A stretch of 64,000 nucleotides of DNA from Maritalea sp049801075 (GTDB lineage: Bacteria > Pseudomonadota > Alphaproteobacteria > Rhizobiales > Devosiaceae), in NCBI RefSeq assembly GCF_049801075.1, contig NZ_JBNAGG010000006.1, positions 95,855 through 159,854 of the forward strand, written 5' to 3'. Both the position numbers and the translations under genes were made by a program. The stretch's first letter is position 1. Each line of letters opens with the position of its first letter. Shown here piece by piece: positions 1-7,666 of this stretch. Under the pieces are notes generated by a model. It was not told the DNA's origin. It did no database searches and saw only the letters and a list, made by a program, of their open reading frames with translations.

Positions 1-902
1 TGGTGGGTTTCTAATTGCTCGATCACTTCATCGGCAAAGGGCTCCAAGCCACCGGTTATGCCAAATGTGCCATCGCGTTTGTGCCGTCCCGCGCGGCCGG
101 CAATTTGCGCCAGCTCTGCCGGGGTAAGGGGGCGCAATTGCTTGCCGTCAAACTTCATGTCCGCGGCGAAGGCCACATGGTGAATATCGAGATTGAGCCC
201 CATGCCGATAGCATCTGTGGCCACCAGAAAGTCTACGTCGCCATTTTCATAAAGGTCGACTTGCGCATTTCGTGTGCGCGGGCTGAGCGCGCCCATCACC
301 ACTGCCGCACCACCGCGCTGGCGGCGGATCAGTTCAGCGATGGCATAAACTTCGTTTGCGGAAAAGGCGACAATAGCTGAGCGTCGGGGCTGGCGCGTGA
401 TTTTCTTTGACCCGACATAGTCCAAATTTGAGAAGCGGGGGCGCATGATGATGTCAACATCGGGCAGCAGGGCCGAGATGATTGGGGCCATTGTGCCCGC
501 GCCCAGCAGCAAGGTTTCTTGCGTGCCGCGGCTGTGTAAAATCCGGTCGGTGAAAACGTGGCCACGATCGAGATGGGTGGCAGTCTGAATTTCATCCACC
601 ACCACGCACTCAACGCTCAGTTCAGTTGGCATCGCCTCAACGGTGGCCACCCAATAGCGTGCCTTGTCTGGCACGATTCGCTCTTCACCTGTCACCAGGG
701 CAACATGTTCTTTGCCCGCACGCTGGCACAGCGTTTGATAAATCTCACGCGCCAATAGCCGCAAGGGCAGCCCGATCATGCCCGACCGGTGGGCCAGCAT
801 GCGCTCAATCGCATAATGGGTTTTGCCGGTATTGGTCGGCCCCAGAATGGCTTTGAGATTGGGGCCCTTTGCCGGGCGGATGAAATGGTGAGGTGCGTTC
901 AT
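1..902 (-). CDS. SUV3-like ATP-dependent RNA/DNA helicase, N-terminal part (cut by window start)
   Basis: Superfamily 2 helicase of the SUV3 type. Family members unwind RNA or DNA and are linked to RNA decay; the role in this bacterium is inferred. Reading back from an ATG at 902 gives about 300 residues with no stop before the window edge, so the C-terminus is missing. Visible motifs: Walker A GPTNTGKTH (about 21-29), Walker B DEIQ (103-106), ATDAIGMGLN, and motif VI QIAGRAGRH near the end of the visible part. The neighbouring DUF3108 and rpmB genes are the usual rhizobial context. The gene is transcribed out of the window. Confidence 0.9.
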   Translation of the reverse strand, partial: MNAPHHFIRPAKGPNLKAILGPTNTGKTHYAIERMLAHRSGMIGLPLRLLAREIYQTLCQRAGKEHVALVTGEERIVPDKARYWVATVEAMPTELSVECVVVDEIQTATHLDRGHVFTDRILHSRGTQETLLLGAGTMAPIISALLPDVDIIMRPRFSNLDYVGSKKITRQPRRSAIVAFSANEVYAIAELIRRQRGGAAVVMGALSPRTRNAQVDLYENGDVDFLVATDAIGMGLNLDIHHVAFAADMKFDGKQLRPLTPAELAQIAGRAGRHKRDGTFGITGGLEPFADEVIEQLETH

Positions 903-1370
903 AGATTCTTTGGGCCAAACAGTTTCAAAAAGTGGCTTTAGCCGCGCTTTATGTCGGTTTCAATTTGAAACATGTTGGGATGATGGTGCCAGTGCTGTTT
1001 ACGAATAGTACAAAATGCGAACAAACAAAGTCCGAATCGCGCTTTTCCCCATATTCTGATTTCGTTCTATACTGTATATAGTAGGGCAGTGGTGGTCAGC
1101 CCACAATTTTGAAACTTTTAATCAAAACTTTACCATAATTTCGGCTTTTTCCGTTTAGAATGATGAAGGATTGGTTAAAATTGTAACTTTGTTTACCTGC
1201 CTTGTTTTTGTGTGAACCGCAAGGGCCTGAAATTAATTGCGATCTTAACGTTTTGAACGCCGAAAATAAGGCGCTTTTTCGCGAAAATTTACAAAAAAGC
1301 TATTGCCGTTTCATTTTGGGATTGGGCGCGCAAAGGAATCGTGCCCTCAAGATTGGAAGCGCAGACTTGC
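903..1370. other. AT-rich intergenic region, no gene seen
   Basis: About 470 bp between the helicase start and the end of the DUF3108 gene, both read leftward. It must hold the helicase promoter and the DUF3108 terminator, but I see no convincing hairpin with a T-tract. A short plus-strand reading frame near 1202-1384 has no ribosome binding site or recognisable content and is not called. Confidence 0.5.
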
Positions 1371-2192
1371 TTATTTTACGCTGACGCGGGTCAAAACCAT
1401 AGAAAGGTCACCAAATGCGGTGCCGATCAAAACGCGATAAGGAATCGCATATCCCGTGTTTTTGAGGGGCGCAAACCACATGAGAAAACGCTGGTTGTTT
1501 TTCATGTATGTGGTGCTTGCGCTGTCGCTGAAATGTCCAGAAATTGGCTTGTAGCGCAATTTACAAAGCACAACGGGGCCCTGATAGCCTGTGCGTTGGG
1601 ACGTGGCGGTTTGATTTTCTGCAAAGCTCATGTCGATATCGAACCGCTCAATGCCGGTGTAAATATCCATGCTGCGGTTGCAAATGGCGGGTGAAAGGCT
1701 ATCGGCTTTGATCAGAAATGCCGCAACGGGATCGTTGATGCCCTTGCGGTGGCCAGAAGTTACTTCCACGCGGTTTACATTGTCCGTGAGTTCGGGGGTC
1801 ACTTGAAAACTGGTGACGTTGCTGTTTTGCGCCTGAAACTTCACTTTGAAGGTTTCGTTGTTGGCCTTTGTTGCCAGCGTGAATTGTTCGGACTGTAGTC
1901 CGTTTGCCCCAACTTTGCCGTTAGAATTGAGATCGGCCGTACCCGCCGCCACCAGACTGGCGAGACCGGAGACCAGCCCATCAATATTAACCGCATAGGA
2001 TTGGCCATTATTGTCAAAATCGACACTGACTTGGGCAATATTGACGCCGCGCAGGGTCACCACGTAATTGGCGTCAGCTTCAAATGCTGCTGCGCTTAGG
2101 GTGCCGGCGCAAAATAGGGCGGCTGTCGCCGCGATGAAGTTGCCACATAAATGCGCGGAAAAGCGCTTGACGGTCGACAGTTTCAAGGCCAC
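1371..2192 (-). CDS. DUF3108 domain protein, exported
   Basis: 273 residues from a GTG start at 2192. The frame stays open to 2300, but the GTG is preferred because it puts a signal peptide at the N-terminus: basic VALKLSTVKR, a hydrophobic stretch ATAALFCAG, then an AxA-type site near LSAAAFEA. An AGGGAG lies 12 nt upstream. The mature part has the beta-rich pattern of DUF3108 (YVVTLRGVNIAQVSVDF near its start; KLRYKPISGH near its end). The function of the family is unknown; a periplasmic or outer-membrane role is inferred. It is divergent from rpmB. Confidence 0.8.
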   Translation of the reverse strand: MALKLSTVKRFSAHLCGNFIAATAALFCAGTLSAAAFEADANYVVTLRGVNIAQVSVDFDNNGQSYAVNIDGLVSGLASLVAAGTADLNSNGKVGANGLQSEQFTLATKANNETFKVKFQAQNSNVTSFQVTPELTDNVNRVEVTSGHRKGINDPVAAFLIKADSLSPAICNRSMDIYTGIERFDIDMSFAENQTATSQRTGYQGPVVLCKLRYKPISGHFSDSASTTYMKNNQRFLMWFAPLKNTGYAIPYRVLIGTAFGDLSMVLTRVSVK

Positions 2193-2431
2193 GTTTCGCC
2201 CATGCTCCCTAAACAAAATCTTGGCCGACTGGCCGCTTCGAATCAGTTTTTCTTCACACTGGACGGTGATCGGGGAGGATTCAAGGCAAGAATGGGACAA
2301 ATCAGCACTGAGGTGCTTGACTAAAGGGGCTAAGTTCTCTAATTAGACGCGACTTTTCATTAATATGAGATCGACAAGGCGCCGCCTTTAGAGCGGATTT
2401 GTCGGTGTTGACCGAACAGGATGTGAGTAAA

Positions 2432-2722
2432 ATGGCACGACGTTGTGAACTTTCTGGCAAAGGCGTGATGTCAGGCAATAATGTGAGCCACGCGCTCAAC
2501 CGGACTCGTCGCAAGTTTTTGCCTAACTTGTGCAGTGTGACTTTGATGTCTGAGGCGTTGGGCGAAGGTGTGAAACTGAAAGTTTCAGCTTCTGCATTGC
2601 GCACCGTTGAGCACCGTGGTGGTTTGGATGCCTATTTGCTGAAAGCAAAAGACACTGAATTGTCTCCACGCGCATTGACCGTGAAAAAAGAAGTGCGCAA
2701 GGCACTTGCTGAAGCGTCTTAA
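2432..2722 (+). CDS. rpmB: 50S ribosomal protein L28
   Basis: Structural protein of the large ribosomal subunit, 96 residues, the usual alphaproteobacterial length. The start MARRCELSGKGVMSGNNVSH is diagnostic. The CxxC pairs of zinc-binding L28 are absent, so this is the zinc-free form. The frame extends upstream to 2399, but the conserved N-terminus fixes the start at 2432. A short dyad (TCGGT-GTTG-ACCGA, 2402-2415) lies just upstream in the leader; whether it matters is unknown. A strong terminator follows. Confidence 0.97.
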   Translation: MARRCELSGKGVMSGNNVSHALNRTRRKFLPNLCSVTLMSEALGEGVKLKVSASALRTVEHRGGLDAYLLKAKDTELSPRALTVKKEVRKALAEAS

Positions 2723-2768
2723 GTCTTTCGGCTTGAGCTGCTTGAAAATTTGAAGATTTTCGTTGGTG

Positions 2769-2797
2769 CCGCGCAAAGTTTTTGCGCGGTGCTTTTT
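2769..2797 (+). terminator. Rho-independent terminator after rpmB
   Basis: Perfect 9-bp stem CCGCGCAAA/TTTGCGCGG with a 3-nt loop, followed after TGC by five T residues. It separates rpmB from the transporter gene. Confidence 0.85.
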
Positions 2798-2853
2798 GTT
2801 GGATGTGGCGCTGGTCACCTGCCGGTCTAGCCACTTATATAGAGGTGCATGAA

Positions 2854-3495
2854 ATGGTGCTCACTCGTCTTTTTGTGGCCGTTTTGGCCATGGCTGTTGT
2901 GGTGACAGCGTCGAACTATTTGGTTCAATTTCCCGTACAAGCGCAATTGGGGCCTGCCAATTTGGCCGACATCCTCACCTGGGGCGCTTTTACCTACCCC
3001 TTCGCTTTTCTTGTTACAGATTTGACCAACCGCTTTTTCGGACCGCAAAAAGCACGGATTGTCGTGTTTGTTGGCTTTGCGACTGCTGTGTTGATGTCGA
3101 TCTTTTTGGCGACGCCGCGTATTGCCGTTGCATCGGGCACCGCGTTTTTGACAGCGCAACTGCTTGATGTGTCTATCTTTGACCGTTTGCGCAATGGCGC
3201 ATGGTGGAAAGCACCGCTGGTGTCTTCAGGCATTGCTTCTGTGATTGACACATTGCTGTTCTTCTCATTGGCGATGGCCCCGGCCTTTGCCTTTATCGAT
3301 GGTTGGTTTGGCATGGAAGACAGCTCTTTGGGCTTCCCAGTTCCATTCCTCAGCTTTGGCGCAGAAACGCCGCTTTACCTTTCATTGGCCGTTGGCGACA
3401 TGTTGGTGAAGGCCTTGGCCGTTGTCGCGCTCTTGTTGCCGTATCAGGCGCTGCGGCGCGCGATTGCATCGCGAGTAGAACCGGCAGCGGCATAG
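2854..3495 (+). CDS. Queuosine precursor transporter, YhhQ/VUT family
   Basis: 213-residue integral inner-membrane protein with about six hydrophobic segments. Family members import queuosine precursors such as preQ0 and preQ1. The signature DLTNRFFGPQKAR after the second hydrophobic segment is typical of YhhQ. The reading frame is open from 2782, but an AGAGGTG precedes the ATG at 2854 and the family start MVLTRLF fits there. I looked for a preQ1 riboswitch in the short leader and did not see one. Substrate is inferred from family. Confidence 0.85.
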   Translation: MVLTRLFVAVLAMAVVVTASNYLVQFPVQAQLGPANLADILTWGAFTYPFAFLVTDLTNRFFGPQKARIVVFVGFATAVLMSIFLATPRIAVASGTAFLTAQLLDVSIFDRLRNGAWWKAPLVSSGIASVIDTLLFFSLAMAPAFAFIDGWFGMEDSSLGFPVPFLSFGAETPLYLSLAVGDMLVKALAVVALLLPYQALRRAIASRVEPAAA

Positions 3496-3505
3496 TTGAA
3501 ATTCA

Positions 3506-3530
3506 AAACGCTGCACTTTGCGCAGCGTTT
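3506..3530 (+). terminator. Hairpin after the transporter gene
   Basis: Stem AAACGCTGC/GCAGCGTTT with a 7-nt loop, 11 bp after the stop codon, followed only by a short T-run. First of two stacked hairpins in this convergent junction. Confidence 0.6.
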
Positions 3531-3540
3531 ATCGTGAGCG

Positions 3541-3579
3541 AACCCCAAGCATTGTAAATTGTGCTTGGGGTTTATTTTT
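3541..3579 (+). terminator. Rho-independent terminator, convergent junction
   Basis: Stem AACCCCAAGCA/TGCTTGGGGTT, 11 bp, followed by TTATTTTTG on the plus strand. It overlaps the stop codon of the converging isomerase gene at 3572. The opposite strand lacks a T-tract after the stem, so it serves the transporter gene. Confidence 0.8.
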
Positions 3580-4228
3580 GCCTATTGAGGGCTGCAACGG
3601 GCGGATTTTTCCAACTGGATGGGGCAAAGGGGGTGGTGAGCGCCCGCTCGACCAAATCCAAATGGTCTTGGCCGTAAAAGGGATCTCCATCTAGAATATA
3701 GGTGGGGGAGCCAAAGATGTTGTTGGCAATGGCCCATTCGGTATTGGCTTGCAGCTTTTTCTGAATTGCCTCCGTGCCCGCCGCCGCCAGCAAGGCATCA
3801 GCGTCATGGCCCAGTTCGGTGGCTAGTCGATGCAGCGTCGGTAGGTCAGATTGATCCGCATCATCGCGCCAATGCGCTTCCAGCAATTTGTGTGACATGG
3901 CGTCGATGGTAGCCCCACGATCACCCAAAGCGAGAATCATGCCGGAGGCTAGGCCATAATCTTCATCGTGAAATGTCGGGCGATATTTGATGATCGGTAC
4001 GTCGCGATATTCGGCCCAACGTTCAATTTCACGTCCAAAGAAATAATCTACGTTTGCCTGGGTCCGCGCTCTGAATGTCGGGCTGCGTTGTTGCTGCACC
4101 ACTGGAGAAAGCAACATAGGACGATGGATCAGGGTGACACTATGTTTAGCGCAGATTTCTTGTAATTTTGCCGAGCCAATATAGGCAAAGGCAGAATGGA
4201 CGGAGTAGGCATATTCGATCACGGGCAT
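3572..4228 (-). CDS. DsbA-fold protein, 2-hydroxychromene-2-carboxylate isomerase family
   Basis: 218 residues. The family has a thioredoxin fold and uses glutathione to isomerise aromatic degradation intermediates. Visible: N-terminal strand VIEYAYSVHSAFAYIGS, where the active-site serine lies in this family, and the C-terminal signature NNIFGSPTYIL plus FYGQDHLDLVE. There is no CxxC motif, so it is not an oxidoreductase of DsbA type. It lies 29 bp downstream of the TetR gene on the same strand, probably as one transcript. The true substrate is unknown. Confidence 0.82.
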   Translation of the reverse strand: MPVIEYAYSVHSAFAYIGSAKLQEICAKHSVTLIHRPMLLSPVVQQQRSPTFRARTQANVDYFFGREIERWAEYRDVPIIKYRPTFHDEDYGLASGMILALGDRGATIDAMSHKLLEAHWRDDADQSDLPTLHRLATELGHDADALLAAAGTEAIQKKLQANTEWAIANNIFGSPTYILDGDPFYGQDHLDLVERALTTPFAPSSWKNPPVAALNRQK

Positions 4229-4257
4229 AATAATTTGCTCTAATTGTTGTGTGACAC

Positions 4258-4923
4258 CTAAATGGCAGTGTTTCGTTGTCGCTCTAGCCCGTCAAGAATG
4301 AGCTCGAGCCCAAAATCAAACTGGGTTACGCCATCATATTCTTCATTAATCAGCGCCGTGGTTGCCCCATGAAGAAAGGGGTAGTCGGTCTTACTGATCA
4401 TGGGCAGATAGTGGGAGGCGGCGGTGCGATATTCATCTGGCTCCACCGGGAAGTTTATCTCCTGCATCGTGTAGCCAAAAGTATGGCTATCAATGGCATT
4501 GCGCGCCCAGTCTGCGGCGGCGTAGGTAAAGCCCGCATTGATCAAACAGCCCAAAGTGGCGTCGCCATCGCGCATGGTTTGTTCGCCATTGGTGATGGTG
4601 GAGATCAGCAATGAAGGTGCCCATGGGTGCTTTAGAAAGGCTTGGCGCATGGAATGCGCTCGCCTGCGCATCATCTCTTTCCATTCTCCATCGGTTTGCG
4701 GGCGTTCAAACTCGGTCACCACATGGTCGAGCATCAGGCTGATCAAATCATCCTTATTTGCCACATGGTTGTAAATCGACATGGCTGTTACCCCCAAATT
4801 GGTGGCGAGCTTGCGCATGGAAAGGGCTTCAATGCCTTGGCCATCAGCCAATTTAATTGCGGCTTCGGATATTTTTCGCGCGTTTAGGGTGCGACGTTTA
4901 TCGATTTGGGATGTCTGGCTCAT
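4258..4923 (-). CDS. TetR-family transcriptional repressor
   Basis: 221 residues. The N-terminal helix-turn-helix is clear (SMRKLATNLGVTAMSIYNHVANKDDL, about residues 37-62), followed by a C-terminal ligand-binding domain of the TetR_C_1 type. The frame can be extended to 4929 only with an ATT codon; ATG at 4923 is chosen. It is divergent from the DUF6326 gene at 5047, and the gap holds two matching 15-bp operators (4964-4978 and 4999-5013) that overlap plausible promoters in each direction, so autorepression is likely. Confidence 0.92.
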   Translation of the reverse strand: MSQTSQIDKRRTLNARKISEAAIKLADGQGIEALSMRKLATNLGVTAMSIYNHVANKDDLISLMLDHVVTEFERPQTDGEWKEMMRRRAHSMRQAFLKHPWAPSLLISTITNGEQTMRDGDATLGCLINAGFTYAAADWARNAIDSHTFGYTMQEINFPVEPDEYRTAASHYLPMISKTDYPFLHGATTALINEEYDGVTQFDFGLELILDGLERQRNTAI

Positions 4924-4956
4924 GGGCAATCAACTTTACTCGAACTCACAAGGGGC

Positions 4957-4985
4957 TTGACTCATATACAGCGTATATTTATAGC
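4957..4985 (+). promoter_or_regulatory. Promoter of the DUF6326 gene with operator in the spacer
   Basis: TTGACT (4957-4962), a 17-bp spacer, then TATAGC (4980-4985). The first TetR operator lies inside the spacer, so a bound repressor would block RNA polymerase. The predicted start is near 4992, about 55 bp before the ATG. Confidence 0.65.
4964..4978. promoter_or_regulatory. TetR operator, copy 1
   Basis: ATATAC-AGC-GTATAT, a 15-bp dyad with perfect 6-bp arms. It is the exact reverse complement of the second copy at 4999-5013; the two centres are 35 bp apart. Confidence 0.75.
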
Positions 4986-4998
4986 TGGTCGGCGTCAA

Positions 4999-5013
4999 AT
5001 ATACGCTGTATAT
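4999..5013. promoter_or_regulatory. TetR operator, copy 2
   Basis: ATATAC-GCT-GTATAT, the same dyad as copy 1 in opposite orientation. It abuts a leftward TTGACG (4998-4993) that could be the -35 of the tetR promoter, with a -10-like TATACG at 4977-4972, and lies just after the predicted rightward start point. Confidence 0.75.
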
Positions 5014-5046
5014 ATAATGCAAGTTAGTTAGCCGATTGGAGGCGCA

Positions 5047-5433
5047 ATGTCTGTTTCTGAAAAAATCTCCACCCTTTGGATCGTGGTCATGTTCAACATG
5101 GTCTTTGCCGATGTTTTGTCTTTCATCAGCCCCGGCTTTTTGGCAGAAGCATCCACTGGGGTGATTGATGGCATTACCATCACACCCATGTTCATTCTAT
5201 TGGCGGCCATCTTTGCCCAGATCGCGATTGTGATGATTTTCTTATCGCGGGCTTTGCCACGCAGAAGCTGTCGCATTGCCAATTGGGTGGCTGTGGTGCT
5301 CACCATTTTGTTTGTTGTCGGCGGTGGCTCACTTGCGCCACACTACATTTTGTTCGCCTCGGTCGAAGTGTTGGCAATGCTATACATTGCATATCTGGCT
5401 TGGACGTGGCCGGACGATATGGCACGTGCTTAA
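5047..5433 (+). CDS. Small membrane protein, DUF6326-like
   Basis: 128 residues with four hydrophobic segments (roughly residues 10-30, 50-70, 78-98 and 100-120), so an inner-membrane protein. A good ribosome binding site (TTGGAGG) stands 5 nt before the ATG. It resembles DUF6326 proteins, whose function is unknown. It is divergent from a TetR repressor and downstream of two TetR operators, so it is probably induced by the same ligand as the isomerase operon. A role in tolerance to a small molecule is only an inference. Confidence 0.75.
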   Translation: MSVSEKISTLWIVVMFNMVFADVLSFISPGFLAEASTGVIDGITITPMFILLAAIFAQIAIVMIFLSRALPRRSCRIANWVAVVLTILFVVGGGSLAPHYILFASVEVLAMLYIAYLAWTWPDDMARA

Positions 5434-5442
5434 CCACACAAA

Positions 5443-5470
5443 AAAGCCCGCGACTTGCGTCGCGGGCTTT
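5443..5470. terminator. Bidirectional terminator between DUF6326 and M42 peptidase genes
   Basis: Perfect 12-bp stem AAAGCCCGCGAC/GTCGCGGGCTTT with a TTGC loop. Leftward transcripts meet a run of six T after the stem, and rightward ones a shorter TTTGTG, so it suits the converging peptidase gene best. Confidence 0.85.
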
Positions 5471-5493
5471 GTGATTCAGCAAAGCGCTTGTGT

Positions 5494-6540
5494 TTAATGT
5501 GCGGCCAAATAAGTCGCCAAAATATCGCGCGCAGCGCCAAGGTCAGTTTTGTCGACCATTTCAGTTACGGTGTGCACATAGCGTGTGCCCACCACAATGC
5601 CGATGGCTTTTGCGCCGGCAGCGGCTTGTTGTGCCGCCGCACCGTCTTGGCCGCCACGGGCCAAAATGGTGCGTTGATAAGGAATCTTGTTCTTTTCAGC
5701 CAGCTCTTCCATCTCGCGCACAAGGCCAATATCGGCGATGAAGCTTGAATCTTTGATGTGAAGGCCAACGCCTTCGCCTTGCACGGTCACACGCTGATGC
5801 TCAGGCACACCCGGTGTGTCGCAAGCAAGGGTCACATCAATGCCAAGGCCAATATCCGGCTTAATGGCGTAAGCGGCAGTGCGGGCGCCCCGCAGGCCAA
5901 CTTCTTCTTGGGTGGTGAAAGCAACGTGGATCTCACATTCATGCTCGCCACCATCTTTGATCAATTTGCGAATTGATTCGATGCCCAACCAACAGGCCAC
6001 ACGGTTATCGAGCGCTTTGGACACAACTTTGTCCTGAAGATCGAGCAATGGCTCATCCATCACGATATAGTCGCCGACTTTTACTTTGTCTTTGGTTTTT
6101 TCGCCCATGCCGAGATCAACGAAGAACTCAGAAAGGCCGGGAACCTTTTTGGCATCGCCAGGCTCTTGAATATGGATTGGCTTGCCGCCTGGGTTCATCA
6201 CGCCTTTATAGTCACCCTCATCGGTGCACACCAAAACACGGCGAGAGAACAAGTTGCGTGGATCAAACCCGCCAACAGGGTCGATATAGATATGGCCCTT
6301 GTCGCTGATGTGCGACACCAAAAAGCCAATCTCATCCATATGACAAAGCAGCATGACTTTTTGTGGAGTGCCTTTGCCTTTTTTGGTTGGGTTGCGCTTG
6401 CACAAAAGGGATCCCATTGGGTCGATGGAGACCTCATCAAAAAGCCCATCAATTTCTTTTTTGATCAAATCACGAATGCGATCTTCGCGTCCTGGCACAC
6501 CTGGCGTTTCGCAAAGGCGTTTGAGTAGGTCGATGTTCAT
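5494..6540 (-). CDS. M42-family metallo-aminopeptidase
   Basis: 348 residues, a normal length for the M42 family of dinuclear zinc or cobalt aminopeptidases (FrvX, PepA-type glutamyl aminopeptidase), which form large tetrahedral complexes in the cytoplasm. Metal and catalytic residues are present: His in LLCHMDEIG, Asp in KALDNRVA, the Glu pair in TTQEEVGLRG, Asp in GIDVTLA and the C-terminal His in RYVHTVTEM. Older annotations call these endoglucanases. The gene is monocistronic with a terminator at its 3' end. Confidence 0.93.
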   Translation of the reverse strand: MNIDLLKRLCETPGVPGREDRIRDLIKKEIDGLFDEVSIDPMGSLLCKRNPTKKGKGTPQKVMLLCHMDEIGFLVSHISDKGHIYIDPVGGFDPRNLFSRRVLVCTDEGDYKGVMNPGGKPIHIQEPGDAKKVPGLSEFFVDLGMGEKTKDKVKVGDYIVMDEPLLDLQDKVVSKALDNRVACWLGIESIRKLIKDGGEHECEIHVAFTTQEEVGLRGARTAAYAIKPDIGLGIDVTLACDTPGVPEHQRVTVQGEGVGLHIKDSSFIADIGLVREMEELAEKNKIPYQRTILARGGQDGAAAQQAAAGAKAIGIVVGTRYVHTVTEMVDKTDLGAARDILATYLAAH

Positions 6541-6658
6541 CTAAATATCCCTTATTATGGTCGTTGGTTGTTCTGGCGGGGAGCCCTAGGGGTCAGACCC
6601 CAGCTCTGGCGGAACAGGTTACTTCTATTTACGGCAAACTCAAGCAATTGTCGAAATT

Positions 6659-7666
6659 TTAATATTGTATATCGAATTGCAATATTAGAGTACGTTGCCA
6701 TCCATTGAAATTATCGTCAGAGATCAGCGTCACGCGTGGCAGGTTTGTGGGGCCTTGGCTCACCGCCATTCCCTCCATATTGTCCACTGCGAGGCCGCCT
6801 GCTGACAATATGGTTTCCCCCTCAATGCGGGCGCCGGGCTTGATTTGATCACGGGTGATCAACTCGAGCCGCATGGTGAAACCCAATAGTCCCACATCGC
6901 GTTTGAGAATCAGCAAGTCGCCATTGGGCAAGAAGGCACATGCAGTGGGTTTATATCCACCTTCACGGGCGAAGCTGAGTTCGCCGCGATCTTTATTGCC
7001 TTTAAGCCATGCCGCATGGTCGCCGCCTTTGGCTTTCACATTCTCCGTGAGCATAAGGGTGGAGCCCGCAATGGGCGAGGCAGGTGGCGCAATGCACAGC
7101 GCTTCCAACGAACCATTGTGGCGATTGCGGCGTAGCCAATCTGGAATAGCGACTTCCTTTGCTGCGCCTTGCGGCCATCCATTGGTCAACTCAAAATCTG
7201 CCGCGCGGGTGAGATGTTCAAACCCAACCCGCACCGCACCGGGCACACCATCGCGGAAGATGGTTTCGATGCTCTCAGAATCACGGGAAAAGGCGGTGGG
7301 TAAATCGTCGCCTTTGGAGTTTTTGATGGAGCGTAGCGTAAGTTTATCAAGGCCATTTAAATTGCCTTTTTGATCATAAAAGGCTTGCCCGTTTAAGAAA
7401 TAGCCCCGGTCGCTCACCGCGGCAAATTTGCCATCTGCAGACGTGAAGGTGATGCCTGAAAAGCCACCAAAATTCTCATTTTCATTATGCAGTACAAAGC
7501 CACCGCGCCAGATTAGCTTGCCGATCTTGTCGCCTTTGTTGCGGCCTTGAAAATAGTCGATTGATTGCAGATCAAGCGGAATGCTTTGGGCCATGGCCAA
7601 ATTGTCGCCGGCCCAAAGACCGACGACCAAAAGCATGGATTTGAAAAATTTAGCGCCGTCGCGCAC
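6659..7666 (-). CDS. Exported esterase-like protein of the phytase family (PF13449 type)
   Basis: 335 residues from a GTG at 7666, or 325 from an ATG at 7636. The GTG is preferred because it gives a basic n-region (VRDGAKFFKS) before the hydrophobic stretch MLLVVGLW and a cleavage site near AMAQS. It overlaps the end of cobT by 17 bp, which suggests translational coupling. The mature part has repeated beta-propeller-like strands (GGFSGITFTSADGKFAAVSDRG; GGLAVDNMEGMAV; PRVTLISDDNFN) typical of the esterase-like phytase family. Periplasmic location is predicted; the substrate is unknown. Confidence 0.8.
   Translation of the reverse strand: MRDGAKFFKSMLLVVGLWAGDNLAMAQSIPLDLQSIDYFQGRNKGDKIGKLIWRGGFVLHNENENFGGFSGITFTSADGKFAAVSDRGYFLNGQAFYDQKGNLNGLDKLTLRSIKNSKGDDLPTAFSRDSESIETIFRDGVPGAVRVGFEHLTRAADFELTNGWPQGAAKEVAIPDWLRRNRHNGSLEALCIAPPASPIAGSTLMLTENVKAKGGDHAAWLKGNKDRGELSFAREGGYKPTACAFLPNGDLLILKRDVGLLGFTMRLELITRDQIKPGARIEGETILSAGGLAVDNMEGMAVSQGPTNLPRVTLISDDNFNGWQRTLILQFDIQY

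Noticed and set aside
1202..1384. Small plus-strand gene upstream of DUF3108
   Set aside because: No ribosome binding site, no recognisable protein content, and it overlaps the 3' end of the DUF3108 gene.
2798..2853. preQ1 riboswitch before the queuosine-precursor transporter
   Set aside because: The leader between the rpmB terminator and the start is only about 55 nt and shows no preQ1-type pseudoknot that I could recognise.
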